This document shows positions 18,447-29,510 of a stretch of 64,000 bases of DNA, piece after piece. The stretch comes from Mesomycoplasma ovipneumoniae (GTDB taxonomy: Bacteria; Bacillota_I; Bacilli_A; Mycoplasmatales; Metamycoplasmataceae): NCBI RefSeq assembly GCF_038095995.1, contig NZ_CP146005.1, positions 310,001-374,000 on the forward strand. The letters run 5' to 3'. The notes beneath the pieces are model-generated. The model saw only the letters and a program-made list of their open reading frames with translations. It made no database searches and was not told the DNA's origin. How positions within the stretch are numbered: position 1 is the stretch's first letter; every line of letters starts with the position of its first letter. The translations under genes were made by a program, and so were the position numbers.

Positions 18447-19685
18447 ATGTCGTCATATTCTAAAATTTATTTGCACAAAAATATTTTAATAGTTGTCTCA
18501 GAAATGACTGAAATTGTTAATAAAGCGGTTAATATTCACAAGTTAAGTAATATTAGTTCGCTTATTTTAGCAAGTTTTATTAATGTTTTTGGGCCACTTC
18601 CAACTTTGATTAAGGAAAAAACAACTGGATTTTCTGTTAAAATTAATTCTGAAACTGTTGAGTCATTAGTTCTTGAAACAAATAAAAAAGGCCAAATTCG
18701 TGCCAGTTTTTCAGCAAATAATTTTGAAATTCCGGCTCATGTTTTCAAAAATTACAACACAAACCTACTTGTAAGCTCATATATTGGAACTTCTGGTTTT
18801 TTAAAAATTAACCAATTTACAAAAAAAACTAATTATTCAGGTCAAGTTAAGCTTCAAAAAGGTGATTTTATCACTGATTTAGCTTATTATTTCCACCAAT
18901 CTCAGCAAATTAATTCAGTAGTAAAAAATTTAATTGAACTTGATGAAAATTCAAAAATAACAAAAGCCCAATCCTTAATTATTCAGCTTTTGCCTAATCA
19001 TTCCGAAGAAGAACTACAAGAGGTAGAATCCTGACTAGAAAATGAAAAAATCACGGATTTCATGAGCTTTTTTTCAAGTTTTAATCAGGTTGACTTCCAA
19101 AATTGAGATTATATTTGTAACTGTAAAAAGGCAAATTTTGAAGCAAATTTGAAACTTTTAAGTCAAGAAGATGTTGATTTTTTAATTGAAAAATATAAAA
19201 AAATTGAATTTAAATGCAATTTTTGCTCAATTAGCAAAAAATTTAATAAAAAGGACTGATTAATGGCCAATAAACCATTTAGCATTGCTACGGTTGAATC
19301 TTTAACTGGAGGCGCACTTGCTGCTGAAATTGTAAAAAAACCCGGTGCAAGTAAGTTTTTTGCCGGCGGACTTGTTTGTTATCAAAACGAAATTAAGGAA
19401 AAAATTGGTATTGACACAAAAAATGGTGTAACTAATGCCCAAACAGCCCTAAAAATGGCTAAATACGGTCTTGATTTTTTTCAAACCAAATATGCAATTG
19501 CTTTGACCGGAAATGCTGGTCCTACAGTTCAGGACGGCGAGCTCGGACAAGTATTTATTGCGATTAATGATGAAGTCTGAGAACTGAATTTTACCGGAAG
19601 TAGATCTGAAATTATACAAGCAAGTTTAGATTTTGCCATTGAAAAAATAAAAGAAATTTCAAAAAACAGCATAAAAATTTTTTAA
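18447..19685 (+). CDS. hslO: Hsp33 redox chaperone (HslO) in one open frame with a CinA/PncC domain
   Basis: The first 270 residues are Hsp33. The N-terminal beta domain is followed by the redox zinc site C-x-C (residues 224 and 226, CNC) and C-x-x-C (257 and 260, CNFC). Family members end soon after this site. Here the frame runs on through TGA (19257-19259), which this organism reads as Trp, then Leu, into the ATG of the cinA-type gene and on to TAA 19683-19685. No TAA or TAG lies between them. So unless a sequencing error exists, hslO has no stop of its own and makes a 412-residue HslO-CinA fusion. The CinA part may also start independently (see next entry). Confidence 0.8.
19263..19685 (+). 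CDS. CinA C-terminal domain protein (nicotinamide-nucleotide amidase type), internal start
   Basis: 140 residues, the size of stand-alone CinA C-terminal/PncC proteins that deamidate NMN. The signature is SIATVESLTGGALAAEIVKKPGASKFFAGGL, with the catalytic Ser in ESLTGG, then CYQNEIKEKIGI and the ALTGNAGP block. AAGGAC is positioned about 8 bases before this ATG, so independent initiation is likely, in addition to the fused product encoded by the hslO frame. Family function is NMN amidase in NAD salvage. The sequence is complete. Confidence 0.85.
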
Positions 19686-19806
19686 ATTTTGCAATAATAA
19701 ATTATAATTTAAGTAAAAATAAAAACCTAGATAATAATAAATTATTAACCTTAGTTTTTAAATAAATAGATTTGCCTAAAAATCTAAGAGAAAAAGCTAA
19801 GTTTTT

Positions 19807-20232
19807 CCCGAGTTTCCCAGTTTCATAAGGTAATTTTAAAAAAGTATCCGGTTTTAGGGACTTTTTTAAGTTTTTTGGTAAAAGTTGGTTACAATTTTAT
19901 TAGTGATTTATTAAGATATCAAAGTAAAAATCATATCTATTTCAAATGTTTGGATCGCTAGGGACACCATCGTGTTTTTTAAATATAATTTGCTGATCTA
20001 AAGTGTTAAATTCAACCCTTTGTCTTAATTTTTGCAACATCGATACTAAACCAACTTAGTTAATTTTTGTTTTTTCATAATTTATAATTATACCATAAAA
20101 TTACTTAAAATGCTACCAAATGCTACTTATAAAATTAAGGTTTTACATTAAAAAAACACCGATTTACGGGTGTTTCTTCATATTTATATTCACTAAAAAG
20201 TGAATTTTTGTCTTAAAACTGGGAAACTCGGG
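19807..20232 (-). mobile_element. 426-bp MITE-like element, copy B
   Basis: Same 426-bp unit as copy A in the opposite orientation. It is flanked by perfect 56-bp direct repeats at 19751-19806 and 20233-20288, in the spacer between cinA and tig. The duplicated target contains the AATCTAAGAGAAAAAGC region, so both neighbours keep a copy of the spacer next to them. Confidence 0.92.
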
Positions 20233-20382
20233 TTAGTTTTTAAATAAATAGATTTGCCTAAAAATCTAAGAGAAAAAGCTAAGTTTTTTATTATTTTTTT
20301 TAAATTTTTAAACAAATTTACATAATTTAAATTATAATTAGTTTTATTTTACTTTTATATAACAATTTAAGGATTATTATTA

Positions 20383-21804
20383 ATGATAACACGTGAATTT
20401 TTACCTAATAGTGCCGAACTTAAAATTAAGTTAGTAGCTGATCCGCAAAAATGAGTTGAATATTACGATAAAGCTGAAAAAAGACAAGTTGCAAAAGTGT
20501 CATTACGCGGTTTTAGAAAAGGGAAAGTGCCATTAGAAAAAGCCCGCCCATATTTAAATCCACAGTCAGTTTTTGAATTAGCGCTTAGAATGTACTTACC
20601 CGAACTTGAAAAACAAGCTTTTTCTAATGTAATGGATAGTGACAATGTTATTGAATCGCCAGTCTTTAATATTGTTCAAATGGACAAAAACACCTTAGAA
20701 ATCGAGTTTCTCTACCCTGTTTATCCTGAAATTAAGCTTCCTGAATATCAAAATCTTAAGACAAAATATGCTGTAAAACAAGTCACAAAAGATGATATTG
20801 AAATCCAAAAACAAAAACTTTTAGAATCAAAAGGAAAATTTGTTAATGTAAATCGTCCTGTAAAAATGGGAGATATTATTAATTTTGATTTTAAAGGCTT
20901 TATTGATGATGAACCTTTTGAAGGAGGAGAAGCACAAGACTTTGAACTTCGAATTGGTTCAAATAGCTTTATTTCCGGTTTTGAAGAACAACTAGTTGGG
21001 TTAGAAATTGAAAAAGAAGCCGATATTCATGTGGTTTTCCCAGAAGATTACCATGTTCCAGCTTATGCAAGTAAAAAGGCAAGATTTCATGTAAAAATCA
21101 ACAGAATCAAAGAAAGTCAACCTGCTAAATTGACTAATGATTTTGTTGCTTCATTAAAAATTCCAAATGTTGAAACAATTAGCCAACTTGAGGTTTATCT
21201 TGAAGATCTTACAAAACGTGAAAATGTTGAAAAAGCAAGAATTGAGTTTCAAAAAAATGCACTTGTCGAAATTGTTGATCAAGTTGAAATTCCCCTTGCA
21301 ACTAAATTAATTAATGCTGAAGTTAGTCGTTTAAATGAAACTTTTGAATCAACTTTAAAACAACAAGGATTTACTCTTGAGGAATATTGCCGAATTACAA
21401 AATTCACTGAGCAAGATATTCATAGCCAACTTGAGGCTGAAGCAAGAAAATTACTTAAAAATTCCTTTATTTTTGCTGAAATTGCAAAACTTGAGGGATT
21501 AGTTCCAACCCAGCAAGATTATGACGAGCAAATTGCCTTGTTGTCAAAATTCACAGGTAAATCTGTCGAAGAATTGAACGAAACAATTCCTCACAGCGAA
21601 ATTCAAATTAACATAACAAACAAAAAAGTTGTTGACAAATTAATTGAATATAACAGCGAAAAAACTGAGGAAAAAACAGAAGAAAAAACTGAAGAAAAAG
21701 TTGAAGAAAAAACTGAAGAAAAAGTTGAAGAAAAAACTGAAACAACAGAGAAACAAAATGAAACTAATGAAGAAGTAAATGAAAATAAGGATGGTGAATC
21801 ATAG
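20383..21804 (+). CDS. tig: Trigger factor (ribosome-associated prolyl isomerase/chaperone) with repetitive acidic-basic tail
   Basis: 473 residues. The N-terminal ribosome-binding domain has GFRKGKVP at residues 45-52, the trigger-factor signature. The central FKBP-type PPIase (about residues 150-240) has [22 protein letters not shown]-terminal helical chaperone domain runs to about residue 425. The last 48 residues are a simple repeat ([14 protein letters not shown] units) ending in NENKDGES, not part of the standard fold. AAGGATT precedes the ATG. Several TGA Trp codons occur near the start. Confidence 0.95.
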
Positions 21805-21852
21805 AAAAAGACCAAAAATTAAAATTTAATTTACAAATTTATGGAGGCGTAA

Positions 21853-22314
21853 GTGAGTAAAATCGGAAGATTTATATCGACAGTCTTAGCTGTTATTGTT
21901 GGGAATATTCTCCTATTTGCAATAATAATTGCTACTTTATATTTTTTATTTAAAAAGCAAATTGAAAGTTTTGAAATTGATAAAATCAAGGCGTCATTTG
22001 AAGAATTTCAAAAAACTTTTTCAAAATTGGACTCAGAGCAAATTAGAAAATTTCAAGAAGGTTTTGATAAACTTGCAAATTTAGATCTAGATTCGCTTAA
22101 AACACAAATTGATGCATTAAAAGATGCGCCAGAAAAATTGCAAAAAGCGCTACAATCTGTTGAAGAACTTTCAAAAGCATTAAAAAATATACAAACTGCA
22201 CAGTCTGCCGCTGCTACTGGTGCCGCTACGATTGTTTCTCAAGCAGTTATGAATCTAGGATCAACTCCAAGTTTATTTAATTTTTTAAATGCTGCTCCTT
22301 TTATTAAAATTTAA
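21853..22314 (+). CDS. Single-span membrane protein with coiled-coil domain, unknown function
   Basis: 153 residues. One transmembrane segment at residues 8-32 is followed by a long charged helical region (about 35-115) with heptad-like spacing that suggests a coiled coil. An Ala/Thr-rich stretch and a hydrophobic C-terminus close the protein. The start GTG 21853 has GGAGG 5 bases upstream and lies 48 bases after tig, so it may be co-transcribed. A terminator follows at 22353. No family recognised. Confidence 0.75.
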   Translation: MSKIGRFISTVLAVIVGNILLFAIIIATLYFLFKKQIESFEIDKIKASFEEFQKTFSKLDSEQIRKFQEGFDKLANLDLDSLKTQIDALKDAPEKLQKALQSVEELSKALKNIQTAQSAAATGAATIVSQAVMNLGSTPSLFNFLNAAPFIKI

Positions 22315-22352
22315 TTTAAAAATTATTTATTCAATTAAATTTTAAAATCAAT

Positions 22353-22378
22353 AAAAAACTACCAATCGGTAGTTTTTT
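22353..22378 (+). terminator. Intrinsic terminator after the tig unit
   Basis: AAAAAACTACC / GGTAGTTTTTT with loop AATC. Symmetrical, may work on both strands. Confidence 0.85.
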
Positions 22379-22407
22379 ATTGCAAGTTTTTAATAACTTT
22401 TTCTTTT

Positions 22408-22976
22408 CCAAGTTTGATGGCAAAAATTCACTTTTTAGTGAATATAAATATGCAAAAATACCGGCAAATCCGTGTTTTTGATCCTAAAATCTTAATTCTT
22501 ATTATTTTAAAATCAAACTTTGTAAAAAAAAAAAAAAAAAAATGTTTGGTCTAAAATAAAATTATGTTATAATAACTCTCACTAAGAATGAATTAATAAA
22601 TTTTGATATTGAATTAGGGAGGATAAGATATGTTTTTGCCATAAAAAAATCAGTAAATGCGAATTTTCCATCACATTTTTAAATGTGATGGAATGCCATA
22701 AATGTAATCGTTTAGAAATCTATAAATTTATGGGTTTTAATTATTGTTCTTTCAAAACTTCATATATTTTTTTAGGCTCAATGTAAGTAAAAACGAGTTT
22801 TATATTTACATTGAGTTTAAATAGTAGTTGTATTTTTTATGATTTTTGTTATTTTGTCCATAAATTGATTTTTGCCAGTGTTTTAAAATAGATAATTAAC
22901 TTTTGCAAAAAAGTTAAAAAGTGCCCAAAAAACTGGACACTTTTTAAGATTATCTTATTAAAATGGCAAACTCGGG
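22408..22976 (+). repeat. Repeat element R5 between tig unit and fusA
   Basis: R-family repeat. The left terminus is eroded (CCAAGTTTGATGG) and the right terminus AAATGGCAAACTCGGG is intact. It has a 19-A tract, TTGGTC 22546-22551, a 16-bp spacer, TATAAT 22568-22573, GGGAGGA and the mini-ORF 22630-22644 (MFLP, stop TAA). Hairpin I at 22668-22691 (CCATCACAT/ATGTGATGG) carries compensatory changes relative to R1. Hairpin II has an A-T pair where R4 has T-A. The right-end hairpin AAAAAGTG/CACTTTTT lies just beyond the fusA stop and may terminate fusA. Confidence 0.8.
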
Positions 22977-22984
22977 AATAAGTT

Positions 22985-25069
22985 TTAGTCGTCAGATTTG
23001 ATTGCCCGTTGTTTAACAATTACATCAGAAATATTTTTTGGAACAACTTCATAGTGATCAAATTGCATTTGGTAAGTTCCTCGTCCTGATGTCATTGAAC
23101 GTAATTGGGTTGAATATCCAAACATTTCTGCTAAAGGAACATGTCCACGAATAACATTTGCTCCATCAGATCTAGTTTCTTGTTCACGAACAAGTCCACG
23201 ACGGCGTGATAAATCACCCATAACGTCTCCGGCATATTCAGCAGGAGCAAAAACAGAAACGTCCATAATTGGCTCAAGTAAAACAGTTCCAACGGCATCA
23301 CGAGCACGTGAAAGCGCTTTTGAAGCGGCAATTTTAAAGGCCATTTCTGAAGAGTCAACTTCGTGGAAAGAACCGTCAAATAAAGTTGCTCTTACATTAA
23401 TTAAAGGATATCCGGCCAAAATTCCGGCTTGCATTTTTTCTTCAAGACCTTTTTGAATTGATTTTATATACTCTTTTGGAATTTTTCCACCGACAATTTT
23501 ATCAATAAAATCAAATCCTTCTTCTGGATTAGGTTCAAATTTAATTCAAACATGACCATATTGTCCACGCCCACCGGATTGTTTGATGTATTTTCCTTCA
23601 ACTTCAGCGGATTTTGTAATTGTTTCACGGTAAGAAACTTGTGGTTTTCCAACGCGTGCTTGTACGTTAAATTCACGTTTTAGCCGGTCAACAATAATAT
23701 CAAGGTGTAATTCTCCCATTCCTGCGATAATTGTCTGTCCAGTTTCAGTGTCGGTTCAAGTTTTGAAAGTTGGATCTTCGTTTGCAAGTTTTTGGAGGGC
23801 ATTAGCTAGTTTTTCAACTTCAGCTTTTGAAAATGGTTCAAGCGACTGGGAAATAACAGGTTCAGGAAAACTCATTTTTTCAAGCACAAAAGTTTTGGAC
23901 TTTTCAGAAATTAGTGTATCACCTGTTGTTGTGTCTTTGAGACCAACAAAAGCACCAATATCACCGGTACGAACTTCGTTGATTTCTTCACGTGAATTAG
24001 CATGCATTGCTAAAATACGGCCAACACGTTCTTTTTTACCTTTTGTTGAGTTAATTATGTAAGTTCCTTTTGTCAGACTTCCTGAATAAACACGGAAGAA
24101 AGTTAGTGATCCAACAAAAGGGTCGTTCATAATTTTGAAAGCTAAGGCAGAAAATTCTTCATTGTCATCAGCTTGAATTGTAATTTCTTGATCATCGCGG
24201 AAAGCTCTAACTGGCGGAACATCAAGTGGTGAAGGTAAATAATCAATGACAGCGTCGATCATTTTCTTTACACCTTTATTTTTAAAAGATGAACCACAAA
24301 CAACCGGGAAAAAATCACCACTAATTGTTGCTTTACGAATTGCTGCTTTTAGTTGCTCAGCTGAAATTTCTTTTTCCTCAAGAAGATCGTTAAATAAATT
24401 TCCATCATAGTCAGCAACTGCTTCTGCGAGAGCAAGGCGCATTAGTGCTGCTTTGTCTTGTAATTCACTTGGAATTGGAATTTCATATTCAACTTCTTCT
24501 TTTTGACCATCGTAGTTGTAAGCTTTCATTTCAACAAGGTCAATAATTCCGCTAAAATCAGACTCAGCACCAATATTTAACTGAATTGCCACAGCATTAC
24601 CGTTTAATTTAGTGCGCACAGATTCAATTGAAGCCTCAAAATTAGCACCAGCTTTATCCATTTTATTAACATAAACAACACGAGGAACACCATAAGTTGT
24701 TGCTTGTCTTCAAACAGTTTCAGTTTGGGGCTCAACACCTGATTGGGCATCAAGAACAGCAACTGCTCCATCAAGAACCCGGAGTGAACGTTCAACTTCA
24801 ACGGTAAAATCAACGTGTCCTGGGGTGTCAATTATGTTAATTCTTTTACCTTTTCAAAAAGCAGTTGTTGCTGCAGAAGTTATGGTAATTCCACGTTCTT
24901 TTTCTTGTTCCATTCAGTCCATTTGGCTAACTCCGTCATGAGTTTCACCAATTTTGTGAATTTTACCAGTGTGGAATAAAATTCTTTCGGTTGTTGTTGT
25001 TTTTCCGGCATCAATATGGGCCATAATTCCGATATTACGGTAATCTTTTAGTTCAAATTTTCGTGACAT
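22985..25069 (-). CDS. fusA: Elongation factor G
   Basis: 694 residues, the translocase GTPase. G1 is [14 protein letters not shown] near the N-terminus, with the RGITI switch I region, DTPGHVDF (G3) and [10 protein letters not shown] (G4). Domain IV is present in the C-terminal third ([16 protein letters not shown]). Several Trp codons are TGA. It is the third gene of the str operon, 12 bases after rpsG. Its 3' end lies 8 bases from repeat R5, whose hairpin is the only visible terminator. Confidence 0.97.
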
Positions 25070-25081
25070 ATTTCTAAATTC

Positions 25082-25552
<471 letters not shown>

Positions 25553-25601
25553 GTTTGTCTCCTTTTAAAAAATGTCGTATTTTATAGCTTTTTTTAGATT
25601 T

Positions 25602-26021
25602 TTACTTTGAAGTTTTAGGTTTTTTAGCTCCGTATTTGGAACGACCTTGGGCTCTTTTTGCAACACCTGTTGTATCTTGAGTTCCACGGACAATGTGATA
25701 ACGAATCCCTGGTAAGTCTTTAACTTTTCCACCACGAATTAAAACAATTGAGTGTTCTTGTAAATTGTGGCCCTCACCGGGAATATAGGCATTAACTTCA
25801 ATTCCATTTGAAAGTTTTACCCTTGCAAATTTACGTAATGCTGAGTTAGGTTTTTTAGGAGTCATAGTTGCAACTCTTGTGCAAACTCCACGTTTAAAGG
25901 GCGAGCTAATTTTTAGTTCTTTTTTGTGCAAAGAATTATATAACATATTCAATGCAGGAACTTTTGACTTTCAAGTTTTCTTAACTCGGCACCCTTTTGC
26001 TAATTGAGAAATTGTTGGCAT
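25602..26021 (-). CDS. rpsL: 30S ribosomal protein S12
   Basis: 139 residues. Start [20 protein letters not shown]; the decoding-site block [17 protein letters not shown] carries Lys at the classical streptomycin position. The loop [10 protein letters not shown] and the C-terminal [16 protein letters not shown] tail are intact. It is the first gene of the str operon. An inverted repeat TTATAACA/TGTTATAA with a 10-base loop lies in the leader (about 26052-26077) and could be a regulatory hairpin. Confidence 0.97.
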
Positions 26022-26148
26022 TTTTTCCTTTAAATGAATGTTTTTTTCGGGTTATAACAACGGTATCAGTGTTATAAAAAAAATTATTAAAATAAAATTT
26101 AAGTTAAATTATAGATACAATTTTAACATTTTTTAAAAATAATACAAA

Positions 26149-26529
26149 CTAATTTTCAATTTTTATGTTCCCTAGTTGTTTTGCTATTTCTTCAATGTTT
26201 GCATCTTGAGATAAAAGCTCATTTTTCTTTTCTTCATAAAAATTAATTTTTTCTGTTGCCTTTTTATAAACATTTTCAAAAACAAAAAAAGAAGAAAGCG
26301 AACTTACAAAACTAATAATTGCATTAATAAAAGCAATTGCAACAAATAACTTAACCGCAGTTGAATTAGGGTTTTTAGTAATTGCATAGGCTGATAAAAT
26401 ACCATTAAAAGCCGACATTAAAATTAAGGCAATACTAGCAAACAAAAAAATACTCTTAGAAACACGTGCTTTTGCCGTTAATTTTATAACATCAAGTTCA
26501 ATTTTTGAAAGCAATTTTTCTTTATTCAT
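26149..26529 (-). CDS. Small two-helix membrane protein, DUF4231/SLATT-like, gene 3 of 3
   Basis: 126 residues. The short N-terminal cytoplasmic helix MNKEKLLSKIELDVIKLTAKARV is followed by two adjacent transmembrane segments (about residues 25-48 and 58-82) and a C-terminal amphipathic helix. This is the layout of DUF4231/SLATT proteins, which in other bacteria act as membrane effectors in conflict systems. The start ATG 26529 overlaps the previous gene. An N-terminally longer reading (from 26583) has no ribosome site. Role here unknown. Confidence 0.7.
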   Translation of the reverse strand: MNKEKLLSKIELDVIKLTAKARVSKSIFLFASIALILMSAFNGILSAYAITKNPNSTAVKLFVAIAFINAIISFVSSLSSFFVFENVYKKATEKINFYEEKKNELLSQDANIEEIAKQLGNIKIEN

Positions 26530-27058
26530 TAGTTTGTTCCTTTTTATCAATGTTAGTTTTTTGCTCTTTTTGTTTATTTTCAAGGGCTTTAAGAATTCCT
26601 AAAAATTTACAAATTGAATTAAAAAGTTCAATTTGTAAATTTTGTGAATTTGCATATTTTCCTGTTTTTGTTTCAAACAAAATTATTTCAATTTTTAAAA
26701 AGTCATTAATTTCTTGGTTGCGAATTCAACGTGGTTTTATTAGAAAAAGCGCAAAAAGACTGTTAATAATTGAGATTGAAAGGTTAATTCATAAGACAAA
26801 AATTGGTCATTGGTCAACTTTTGCTCCATTTTCGTCAGTTGAAATAAAAAAATTGGCAAAAGGTTCAAATTCGTTTAATTTTGGCGAAGCTAATTTAAAA
26901 ATACCCATTAAGGTCGAAAAAAATCCAAAAAAAATACTAAAAATGGAAACTGTTCAAAATAAAATTTGAAAAATCCTTGCTTTTACAAGCGTTTTTCTGT
27001 ATAAAAATTTAGCAAATTCATAAGAATCTGAATCAAGTCGGACATTTTTTATAACCAT
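26522..27058 (-). CDS. DUF4231/SLATT-like membrane protein, gene 2 of 3
   Basis: 178 residues. The frame is visible only when four TGA codons are read as Trp. Sequence starts MVIKNVRLDSDSYEFAKFLY; two hydrophobic segments lie near residues 30-52 and 85-105, separated by a short acidic loop. A long charged C-terminal helix ends in a Lys/Glu/Gln-rich tail. It starts inside the end of gene 1 (10-base overlap) and its stop overlaps the start of gene 3 by 8 bases, so the three are translationally coupled. No enzymatic motif. Confidence 0.7.
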
Positions 27059-27549
27059 TTTTTACCACCAAAAACTATTTTTTTAAGAATTTTTATTTTT
27101 GAAACATCCTTTTTTTGAAAATAAAAATCAGAGATCAATTGATAGTCCTGTTCAAATTTTTCAAAACTATAATTTGGATCATTTTGAATTTGAAAATATA
27201 AATAACTTAGCTCTCTTTGGGCTTTTTTATATTCTTTAAACTTCATAACTTCACGAAAAACTGCAAGAAATAAGTTAATAAAAAAAGTAAGACAAATAAA
27301 ACTAGCCAAAACAATAGTTAGTCCAAGGTCATTAAAAACTGATTTATTTTCAGATTCAATCAAATTATAACGATTAATTTCTGTTATAATTACCCAAATT
27401 GCCAAGGAAATTACTATAATATTTGAGAAAAAAGTTATCCATTTAACAGCATTAGTGCCATAATAAGCAATTTTTTGATTTCTTTTTAGTCTAGCTTGTT
27501 TTGTTTGGATAAATTTTATAAGTTGTTCAACTGCTTCATTTTTATTCAT
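27049..27549 (-). CDS. DUF4231 family membrane protein, gene 1 of 3
   Basis: 166 residues. The N-terminal helix is rich in Lys and Gln. Two transmembrane segments (about residues 35-58 and 75-98) have a short intervening loop, followed by the conserved-type cytoplasmic helix FREVMKFKEYKKAQRELSYLYFQIQNDP and FEKFEQDYQLISDFYF. This distribution matches DUF4231, a SLATT-related family. It heads the three-gene unit. No nucleotidyltransferase or TIR partner is adjacent, so a defence role is only a possibility. Confidence 0.75.
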   Translation of the reverse strand: MNKNEAVEQLIKFIQTKQARLKRNQKIAYYGTNAVKWITFFSNIIVISLAIWVIITEINRYNLIESENKSVFNDLGLTIVLASFICLTFFINLFLAVFREVMKFKEYKKAQRELSYLYFQIQNDPNYSFEKFEQDYQLISDFYFQKKDVSKIKILKKIVFGGKKWL

Positions 27550-27662
27550 TTTATTATCACTAACTTAATTGTTTTTATTAATCACAAAAATTAATAATTA
27601 TATCACTTAATCCATTTATATTTTGAAAAATGTGCCAAAAAGTTAAAAAATGACTAGAAATT

Positions 27663-27696
27663 AAACGAAGTCAGCATAAAAACGCTAACTTCGTTT
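27663..27696. terminator. Inverted repeat upstream of the DUF4231 unit, possible bidirectional terminator
   Basis: AAACGAAGTCAGC / GCTAACTTCGTTT with one mismatch and an 8-base loop, lying between two minus-strand units (permease and DUF4231 genes). T-runs are short. Confidence 0.5.
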
Positions 27697-27786
27697 ATTA
27701 TGGTACAATGTTAGTTATTGAGACAAAATCACAAATTTTATTTAGCTACTAGGTAGCAAATAAAAAGATGAAATTTTTCAAGTAAA

Positions 27787-29430
27787 TTAATTTACTAATT
27801 TATTTTCAATTGCTCTATATTTTTTTTCTTTTCTTATTTTTAAAAAATGAGTAGTGACTCTAAAAATAATAGTTGAAAATACAATATAGAATAATGAGAT
27901 TCAAATAAGATCTAAACTAATGCGACCAATTATGTAACCTGCTGATCTATCGGCAACAAAATCACTAAAAAATGGCAATTTAATTGAAATAAAAAACAGT
28001 ATAAAGCTAACAATAAGAATAAATAATGATATAAAAATTCAATATAAATTTACTTTTTTACTTATATCAACGTCAAAACTTTGAATAGTTCCATTGTTTA
28101 TTTTGAAATTTCTTAAAGCAAAAACAAAAACAATAACAGTAGTTAAAAGTAAAATTATAATTACTGCACTTGTTGAAATTATTGGGTAGATATCAGCGAC
28201 ACCTCTATGAGTTACATAATCAATTTTTGGTGCTAATTCAAACCCTTTTTCTTTGAGTTTTGACAATAAATTTTGCTCGCTTTGATCGTAAAAAACACTT
28301 AGTCTTAAAGGTTTATTTTCATTTATTGAATCAGAAAAAAGCTGAGCTACATTTTGGTTAAATTCTATTCTATTTGCTTCATCAGTTTCAAGAATTCCAG
28401 TAATTTTAAAATTAAAAAGATGATCTCTGAAAAATAAGAAATTAATATTTTCTATTTTAAAAGTTATTTCATCACCTACATTTAAATTTAAATTGGAATT
28501 TTTACTTAAATGATTAATTAGACCTTGACTAACAAGAATTTCGTTTTTATTTTCAGTAAAACGACCTGTTTTAAGCTTTTTATCATTTTTATCAAGATTA
28601 AAATTTTCATTAGAATGTAAATCAGAAAATGTAGAAACTTTAGAATCAACAGCATTTTCTATATTTGAAGTTTTTACACTATTGTATGCTAAATTTTTAA
28701 CTAAAGATTCAAAAAACCAATTTTGACCTTGGTTTTGATTGAGAAATATTTTTGACTTATCAAAAATATTTTCAAGTAAATTTTTATACGCATTATTAGA
28801 CATTACAACAAGATAATCTTGATGATCATTATCAAATCCTACTGTTCCTACAACCTTAAATTTTTTAGTATAAATTAATTCATTTTTATTAGTTGCGCGA
28901 TTTAATATTTGATATTTATAATCAATATAATCGCCAATTTTAACTTTTTTTAAATCAGCATAATCTCGCGAAACTATTATTTCATCATCATTTTCTAAAA
29001 ATTTACCATGAAAATTAGTATAGTTTTTCATATCATTTTTAAAAAAATCATTGATTTCAACTGGCAAAATTTTAGTTGGTATAAAAGGTGGAGCGGTAGA
29101 TGAGTCTTCATTCATAAAATCGCCAAAATCTAATTCTGATTCACCATTTGAAATATATTTAACAGATTTTAAGTTTTTTATCTCTGAAATTTCGTTACTT
29201 CCAAACTCTTTTCCATTTTTTCTGACAATAGTTATTCGTTGATTTTGCAAATTATAAATGGGTAAATCAAAATTTTTATCAGCTTCTCATAAAAATAAAA
29301 TAAGTAAAATTGAAAAAATTGAAAAAATTATAAGGAAAAATGATAAAAATCAATTCTTCCGAAGATTAGTTTTTAAATATTTTGAAAAAATTAATGAATT
29401 TGTAAATTTTTTTTCTTTTGTTTTTTTCAT
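27787..29430 (-). CDS. FtsX-like ABC-type permease protein, no ATPase gene adjacent
   Basis: 547 residues. It reads in one frame from ATG 29430 when TGA is Trp. One N-terminal transmembrane segment (about residues 28-48) is followed by a large extracellular domain (about 50-420) with two MacB-like halves, then three C-terminal transmembrane segments (about 425-450, 478-498, 512-532). This is the FtsX/MacB permease topology. The nucleotide-binding partner is not next to it. The gene lies directly downstream of the cysteine peptidase, and MITE copy C sits between them. Its ribosome site AAGGTG is kept inside the left copy of the 79-bp target duplication. Confidence 0.72.
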
Positions 29431-29510
29431 CAAAAAACACCTTAATTTAGCTATATTAATAAATGTCGTAATCTCTAATTAGATTACCATTTTTATCAAT
29501 TGCAAGTCCT

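Noticed and set aside
19263..19685. TGA at 19257 as a genuine stop of hslO
   Set aside because: UGA is translated as Trp everywhere else and a tRNA-Trp(UCA) is present, so a stop role here would need special evidence.
21603..21815. Ser/Phe/Val-rich minus-strand frame opposite the trigger factor tail
   Set aside because: It is the complement of the EKTEEK repeat and has no start context.
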